A stretch of DNA of 13,968 nucleotides from NCBI GenBank assembly GCA_027604665.1, contig JADGIZ010000418.1, positions 1 to 13,968 of the forward strand, in the 5' to 3' direction. Below are positions 8,464 through 13,968 of this stretch, in pieces. This DNA is from Polyrhizophydium stewartii (taxonomy: Eukaryota > Chytridiomycota > Chytridiomycetes > Rhizophydiales). The position numbers and the translations under genes are program-made. The notes under the pieces are model-generated. The model was not told the origin of the DNA. It made no database searches and was given only the letters and a program-made list of their open reading frames with translations. Within the stretch, counting starts at the first letter, position 1. Each line of letters opens with the position of its first letter.

Positions 8464-11400
8464 TCAGCCGAGGCGCATGGTTTTGCTGACAGCGACGGGG
8501 CCCGAGCGGCCAAACGGATGTGGCAGCATCGGGAACTTCATGCGTCCGCTGGCAAAGAGCATCGTGCTCGGCATGGCCTCCTCAATGGCGCGCAAGGTCG
8601 GGCTGTCGCTTGGGTTCAAGAAGCACGAGACAGCAACACCAGCGCCTGCGATGTTGACCGACTTTTCAAAGTGGATGAGGAACGGGATGCGGATGCGGTG
8701 GTCCTCGAGGCCCTGGCCCTCGAACTCGCGGCGGTATACATTGAGCGGCACGCTGTAGTTGACGCCGGGCGTCGGATTGCCAGGCTGCTCGAACACGGGC
8801 GGCGGGGGAGCCGCGCCATCGGGCGTGTCGTCCGGGTTCACGTCGCCGTGCTGCCACTTGCTTGGCTCCCACGGGTCGACCCAGAAGCCGCGGATCAGCG
8901 ACGAGTTGCCGCCAGGCCCGATCGGCGTAAGCTGGCAGATGCGCGAGTTGGGCGGACCAATGAGCGTGCCCTCGATCGTGAATGCCTCGCCCGTCTGGCG
9001 GGGCAGCAAGTTGAGCGTGATCATCTCGCCCGGCGCAATGCCTTCAAACAAGCCAGCCTGGGTGTTCTCGGGCGATCCGTAGCCGGGAGTCGGTGTCAGT
9101 GGGTTGTGGATGGTGCACAAGCTCTTGTCGTCGTCGCACTGGATATCGACACCCGGAATCAGCTCAGCGAGCTTGCCCGACGCCAGGATCGCGCTCTTCC
9201 ACCTGGTGGCGGACATGGTCCGAGCAATCTCGATCTGGACCAGCGGCGGCGGGGGGGACGCGGCACCGGACAGCGCGCCGGTGACGTCGGACACGTTCCA
9301 GACCTCCATATACACCATCTTCTGCGGGCGGTCAGGCGAGAACGGCTGGAGCAGGATGGCCGTGATCCACAGAACGCCAAAGAGGGCAAAGAACAGCAGC
9401 GCCGTGACGCGGCGATGGCACATGGACAGCACCGGCAGGGTGTTGATGAGTAGCAGTGAAGTCACCAACGCAATGAGAGTGTCGTACGCCTGTCCTGGGA
9501 TGCCCTCGGCAACCAGCGACGGCAGGGAGATCACGAGCATGTGCAGCATGTCGAGTGTCTGTACAAACGGAACGGCCGTCGCGATCCCAAAGTTCACAAG
9601 CCAAAAGTAGTTCTCGTAGTAAGCCAGCAGCGAGTGCTCAAGCCGCACGGCGCCAGTGCGGCTCGTTGCGCTGGTCGAGCCGACGCCTTCGTCGCTGAAG
9701 CCCGTGATGCCAAAGCGGTACCACCGCCTGAGCGACGACTCGATCGCCAGCGTGAGCACACACGCAATCCCAGAGTAGAATGCCCAGATGTACAAAAAGT
9801 AGAAGGCCGAGTTGCCGCCCCAGACAAGGAAAAGGTTCACGAGCGAGAGCGAAATCCAGAAGCCGAGCAGGCCAAACGGCAGCCACGACGCAAGCGACGG
9901 GCCTGTTGGCGAGACGTTGCGCGGGCCGCGCGACGCCAGCGAGGCCTGCGATGCGTTGCGCATGTGCGAGCCTCCCGACAGCGACGAGATGCCGCCATGC
10001 GAGGCATCCCCAGGACCAATGCCCGCGCCAGCCTCCTCCTCGTCCTCAGCGTCGTCGTAGCGGTCCAGCGGCGGCGGTGCGGTCGGAAGCTCGTGGTACA
10101 TGATCGGGGCTGCTCTCGTCCGAAGCCCGATCTTGACGGCGATCCACGGCCAGATGATCTGGATGAGCGAGAACATGGCAACCATCAGCGGGATCGTGTA
10201 GGCGAGCGAGAGCAGCGGACGGCCATACGACGCGGCCGGGTTGAAGTGGTGCTTGATGGACGAGACAAAGTAGACGGCAGGGAAGACCGAGAGGAACGAG
10301 AACCACACGAGCACGAGCGACTCAAAGAACGGCTTGACGCCGCGGCTGACGAGGCGCTTGTACCCGAGCCGGTAATACATGCTGCCGAGCTTGACAGCGG
10401 CGATCGCGACAGCCGTAGCGAGCACCGTGCCGATCATGGCCAAAAGCGCGGCATTGCTGCGCACGATGCCAATCATACCGGCGATGTCGTAAAATGCAAA
10501 GTTGGGAGTCGGGATCATCAACTTGGCGAAGTCGGGCGACGACGGCACGCGACCAAAATCGGCGAGGCCCGATGGCTTCCCGGCAAGGCCAATCGCCATG
10601 CGCAGCGTGTTCTCGACCATGTGCTGGGCCGCATACGCCGAGCCGTGCGACATGTCGTCGCGCATGGTGTGGTACAAGTATCTGTTGGCGTAAAAGGCGA
10701 CATCAATGCCCTGCACGCGGCCAAACATGGTGTACGGGCTAAAGTCCGTGTCGCTGGCGAGTGCGGTCAGCAAGAAGCACGGCAACAGGCCGATCTCGCA
10801 CAGCATCGCACAAACCTTGGAATGGAACTCATGAGGTAGTTGGCAATGACGGATGCATGCGGGAACGGCGCGTTGTTCATGTACGCGTCCATGATGGGTT
10901 TGGCGTTGGTCCGGAACAGCAGACTGCGCTCGCGCTGCGTGGCGCCGGTGCCCTCGAGGTTGATGAAAGCCTTGACGTTCTTGAACCACGGATGCATGAT
11001 GAACGTCCGTGCGCCCAACAGACCCATCTCCTCGGCATTGTTGAAGTTGAAGATGACGTCGTACTGCAGTGGCGAGTGGCAGTGCCTGTTGAGCAGGCTC
11101 TGGGCGACGGCCAACACGGCGCCGACCGCGATGCCATTGTCGGTGACGCCCGGTGCAAACGGCACCGAGTCGTAGTGGGCCGAGATGAGCAGCGCCTCGT
11201 GCTTGGGCGACGTGCCCTCGATATTGAACAGCACGTTGGTGGACTCGTACAGGTCCGTCTTTGGCGGCAGATTACGGATATCCTCGCGCTTCACAAAGAT
11301 GGCCGAAATGGGATCGCGCTCAAGCAGGATCACCGACTCGTTGGAGGCGATGCAGGGCGTTGCCGACCACGGCAGGCGTGACGACGCCTCGGGCGAGGAC

Positions 11401-12131
11401 GAGTCCGAGCTACGGAAGCCGGCCTGCATCTTGCGCAGATAGCCGATGATGTTGTCGCGCACGGCGAGGTTCTCGTCCGAGTTGTATGGGTGTGGGCGCC
11501 GGGTGCTGTTGAAGGTGTATCCCCATGCAAGGCGGCCCGACCCACGCGACCCATCGATCACGGGTGGATCCCACGGCGTGCGCAGCACGGGGTAGCCGAG
11601 CCCGTAGAGCAGCCCAAAGCGCACGGCCGTGGCGAGCGCCATGGCCAACACCAGGGTGCCCAGCAGCAGCATCGTCTGTCGGTGCACGCCGAGCCAGCTC
11701 TTGGCCTGGGCCAGCCACGCTGTGGGGAGGCCTCGTGGTGTGCCAGAAGGCGCGGCCGTGGCCCTCATCAACGGCGCCGTCTCGCCAGCGTCATCGTCAT
11801 CGTCGTCGTCGTCGCCGTTGCCGTCACCGTAGTGGCCGGTGCCGTAGGCGTCGCTGCGTTGGCCGTGGCCGCGGGCGGCGATGTCGGCACCCCGGGCAGG
11901 CCCGGGCGCACGGGCACCCGCGGCAGCAGGGCCGTCCAAGCTGTTCGGGCGGAGAAACGTGTCGTCGAAGCTGCCCGACGGGCGGGTGCTGCCCGCTGCG
12001 GTGGCCTGCAGGGACGCCGGGTGCGGTGCAGGCACGGGCACCGCCGCTGCGGGGCCGTCGCCGGTCGCAGGGTCGGCCGCGGGCGTTGCAGCCGCCGCAG
12101 AGCCCCCACCATTGGACCGCTTTCGAAGCAT
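8464..12131 (-). CDS. ERMP1: ERMP1/FXNA-type multispanning M28 metallopeptidase
   Basis: Two exons (10816-12131, 8464-10753) encode 1201 aa. The family are zinc exopeptidases of the ER or vacuolar membrane (animal ERMP1/Fxna, fungal Pff1). Order: ~150-residue disordered tail with an eight-Asp run (107-114), a transmembrane helix at 154-178, the RPHPYNSDENLAVRD entry motif, then the M28 catalytic domain. Metal-site residues are present: AHYDS (His319, Asp321), TDNG (Asp331), NNAEE (Glu367/Glu368), NLEG (Glu393) and His425 in FPHASVIA. The 62-bp intron must be removed to restore SIPSDTDF, a hallmark of the family. About eight hydrophobic helices follow, with a long acidic/Ser-rich loop between the third and fourth, then a large C-terminal, probably luminal domain. 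Human ERMP1 is about 900 aa, so the tail and loop are extended here. The exact organelle is uncertain. Confidence 0.93.
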
Positions 12132-12221
12132 CGGATGAAGTTGCGGTGCGTGCGCAACGGGCCTGGTCACCGGCTGTGGTCCACGGTGCGGGACCGAGGA
12201 ACAGACTGCAGCGGACGGCAG

Positions 12222-12227
12222 TTTATT
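12222..12227 (-). terminator. AATAAA polyadenylation signal of MRPS15
   Basis: AATAAA on the minus strand, 37 nt after the MRPS15 stop and about 90 nt before the ATG of the next gene. Position and spacing fit a eukaryotic poly(A) signal. Confidence 0.75.
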
Positions 12228-12264
12228 GCTACCGCCTGCACCAGAGGGCCGGGGCAACGCCCGA

Positions 12265-13729
12265 TCACGCACGGATCGTCTGCGGGTCGAGGCCAAGCGC
12301 GCGGGACGTCTCCACAAACTTGGCCAGGTTCTGGGCGGCCGTGTTTGTGGTCAGCACCGGCATCGTGCCTTGGCGCTGCCCCGCTCGGCCACAAGCAGAT
12401 CACTCACTGTGCGGCGGAGGTACTTGAGAATGCGCTCGCGGCGCGAGACCCACTTCTGAAGCTGGCGCTTCGTGGACTTGTCCTTGGGGTTCGCCGCGAG
12501 GTGCTTCTGGATCGCCTGGATGCGCACCGTCATGACCGCGGCTGGGGGTTCGAGCAGCAAGCATCAGCCACACAATCCAGCCACACCAGCGCCTTGGTGA
12601 AAGCAAGCGTCTCGCAACGTACCCTGCACCTCTGGGCTGCCAGTGTCGCCGGGGAAGCGCTGGAAGATCTCAATCGACCGAGCGACGTTGAACTGGCGGA
12701 TCGCACCCTCGCTCGCATTATCGAGACTCAAGATGCGGCGGACCATCTCGGCGCGCTCTTCGGCCTCAATGCCGCCGCCGAGCTTGCCCTCGCGATCCAG
12801 CGTGCTCGGCGTCGTCGACAGGATGGCCTCGACCTCGGACGGCGTCAGACAAAAGCGGTAGTAGGGACCCACGGCCGTGCTGGGCTCGAAGACGGGCACA
12901 GACTCGGCGTCGAGCCTGACCTCCATGGGGGCCTTGCGGCCAGCCACGTGGCGGGCGGCCTGCGCCTGGATGTGGGACATGACGTCCTCGGGCAGCTTCG
13001 GCACGGCGTCCGCGGGCAGCCGCAGGACCGTGGTCTCATCCGACTGCACGCCCTTGGCCACCGTCTTTGCAGTGCGCATCAGGATGCCCGACGAGCCGCT
13101 CTTGGCCTTGGCGGCCTCGGTTTCCGCGGCAGCATGGGCGGCCTCGTCAAACTTCTTGGCCGCCTCGATGGCGTCCCTCATCTTTCCCGGCGTCACGTCG
13201 AGCGGGCGGACGTTGGTCTTGGACGCAAGGAACGCGCCGATGCGCAGCGGGATCGGCGCGGGCTTGGGCGGCTGCGTCGGCTTGGACGGCGATCTCCGCT
13301 CCGTCAGCGGCGACTGGCGCTTGTCGCGGCCAATGATGCGGTACTTGTCGCCCAGGCGGGCCTTGAGCTGGGAAATCTTGCGCTGGTTCCGGGCGTGCGC
13401 CTTGCGCGAGATGCGGGTCTGCAATGCTGGGAAGCGACTGAGCGCCGCAGACGACGTGTGGATCGCTGCGAGCCGCAACGCAGCAGCGAGCGCATGCGTG
13501 CGCAGGCAAAGGTGCACGTCGGTCAGCACTGCGATCTTTCGGCCCGTCGTGATCAGGCAACGAGCTCACAAGCGGCAGCGGGCAGCAGCGGCGCCGGCGC
13601 CGAGGCGGCAAGCACAGCGCGCATCGGCATGCACAAGGCTGCATGCGCCGTCCGCGCGCGCAGGAGCGCTCCGGCCGGCGCAAGCGGCGCGACCGCGGCC
13701 CCGAGCGAGCGCAACGTCGATCGCAGCAT
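12265..13729 (-). CDS. MRPS15: Mitochondrial small-subunit ribosomal protein uS15m (MRPS15)
   Basis: Four exons (13570-13729, 12623-13465, 12408-12541, 12265-12330) encode 400 aa. uS15 binds 16S-type rRNA helices in the central domain of the small subunit. Diagnostic: FPGDTGSPEVQ (about 324-334), then the helix IQAIQKHLAANPKDKSTKRQLQ and RRERILKYLRRT, as in bacterial S15. Exon 1 begins MLRSTLRSLGAAVAP, a typical mitochondrial presequence rich in Arg, Ala and Leu. The ~310 residues before the S15 domain are basic and Ala-rich, far longer than the ~89-aa bacterial protein; fungal mitochondrial homologues are also extended. Introns are 104, 81 and 77 bp. Intron 1 has its branch point about 57 nt from the acceptor with no AG between. 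The start is the first in-frame ATG that gives a presequence. Confidence 0.93.
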
Positions 13730-13840
13730 GGATGTCGTGCGAGTCGAAAAAACGGTGCGATTTTTGGTTCAGACAATCGCGTGAAATCACGGGCATCAGC
13801 ACACACACGCCCAACCGACAGGACGCTCATCTGAGTTGCG
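13730..13840. promoter_or_regulatory. MRPS15 upstream region
   Basis: A 111-bp spacer between the MRPS15 start codon and the right inverted repeat. On the minus strand it holds CCAAAAATCG and a CGTTTTTTCG tract about 13-35 nt before the ATG, the most A/T-rich patch nearby. It probably contains the promoter. The TTTCCC motif seen before other genes is absent. Confidence 0.4.
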
Positions 13841-13968
13841 GACCTCGACATCCGGCCTTGCCGGCACGAGGAATGAAGAGAGCCCGCCGCCTGGCGGATG
13901 ACAAGTCTATATTTGTGCATGGCTGTGTTTGGACAGGGGTGGAATCGTGGGCAGGGTGTGGTGAGAGG
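13841..13968. repeat. Right copy of 128-bp inverted terminal repeat
   Basis: Reverse complement of bases 1-128 with three substitutions. Read on the plus strand (outward) it contains GAATGAAGAGAG, then two in-frame ATGs (the first at 13899) and an open frame to the window edge, ending near a GTGAGA that could be a splice donor. In another frame the left copy has an extra ATG that is CTG here. I cannot identify a product from this short stretch. Confidence 0.9.

Noticed and set aside
8341..9453. Plus-strand frame over the 3' end of the M28 peptidase gene
   Set aside because: Antisense to the peptidase C-terminal domain. It has no family features and its composition follows the complementary codons.
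11490..13784. Plus-strand open frame of 764 codons
   Set aside because: Antisense to MRPS15 and the M28 peptidase N-terminus. Composition is Arg/Gly/Ala-rich as expected from a shadow frame in GC-rich DNA.
13147..13920. Minus-strand frame starting inside the right inverted repeat
   Set aside because: It overlaps MRPS15 in another frame, and all three differences between the repeat copies are amino-acid changing in it.

Overview
This window is nuclear DNA from a GC-rich, gene-dense eukaryote with very small introns. Nine protein-coding genes can be reconstructed, with 25 introns of 58-147 bp. 19 of the 25 carry a CTGAC branch-point motif, usually 13-27 nt before the acceptor. Two genes have an AATAAA signal just after the stop. 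The gene content (mitochondrial ribosomal protein S15, complex I assembly factor NDUFAF5, prefoldin 2, PARL-type rhomboids) implies an aerobic eukaryote with respiratory complex I. The CTGAC branch points, tiny GC-rich introns and fungal-looking NDUFAF5 and rhomboid sequences would suit an early-diverging fungus (Blastocladiomycota-like) or a GC-rich protist. That placement is inference. All gene models come from reading splice sites and protein homology by eye.

Layout, left to right. 1-128: left copy of a 128-bp inverted repeat found at both window ends. 132-1260 (-): acyl-protein thioesterase with an unusual N-terminal hydrophobic anchor. 1370-2817 (-) and 2870-4279 (-): a tandem pair of PARL/Pcp1-type mitochondrial rhomboids with matching intron positions. 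Their promoter and first ~116 codons are about 98% identical while the rest is strongly diverged. 4349-5268 (-): one-RanBP2-zinc-finger RNA-binding protein with a long Arg/Asp tail. 5300-5831 (-): small DUF5522-type CCxxC protein. 5915-7603 (-): NDUFAF5. 7636-8227 (+): prefoldin subunit 2, divergent from NDUFAF5 with 32 bp between the two start codons. 8464-12131 (-): ERMP1-type multispanning M28 metallopeptidase, convergent with prefoldin 2. 12265-13729 (-): mitochondrial ribosomal protein S15. 13841-13968: right copy of the inverted repeat.

Four or five of the nine products are predicted to be mitochondrial: both rhomboids, NDUFAF5, MRPS15 and possibly the DUF5522 protein. Intergenic gaps are only 31-236 bp. 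Five genes share a TTCCC-containing pyrimidine motif within about 20 nt of the start codon. There is no prokaryotic mobile element, CRISPR array, viral gene or tRNA/rRNA that I can support. The most notable observations are the duplicated promoter-plus-leader in the rhomboid pair, degenerate active-site motifs in one rhomboid, the inverted terminal repeats, AG-free distant branch-point introns, and the extremely compressed promoters.
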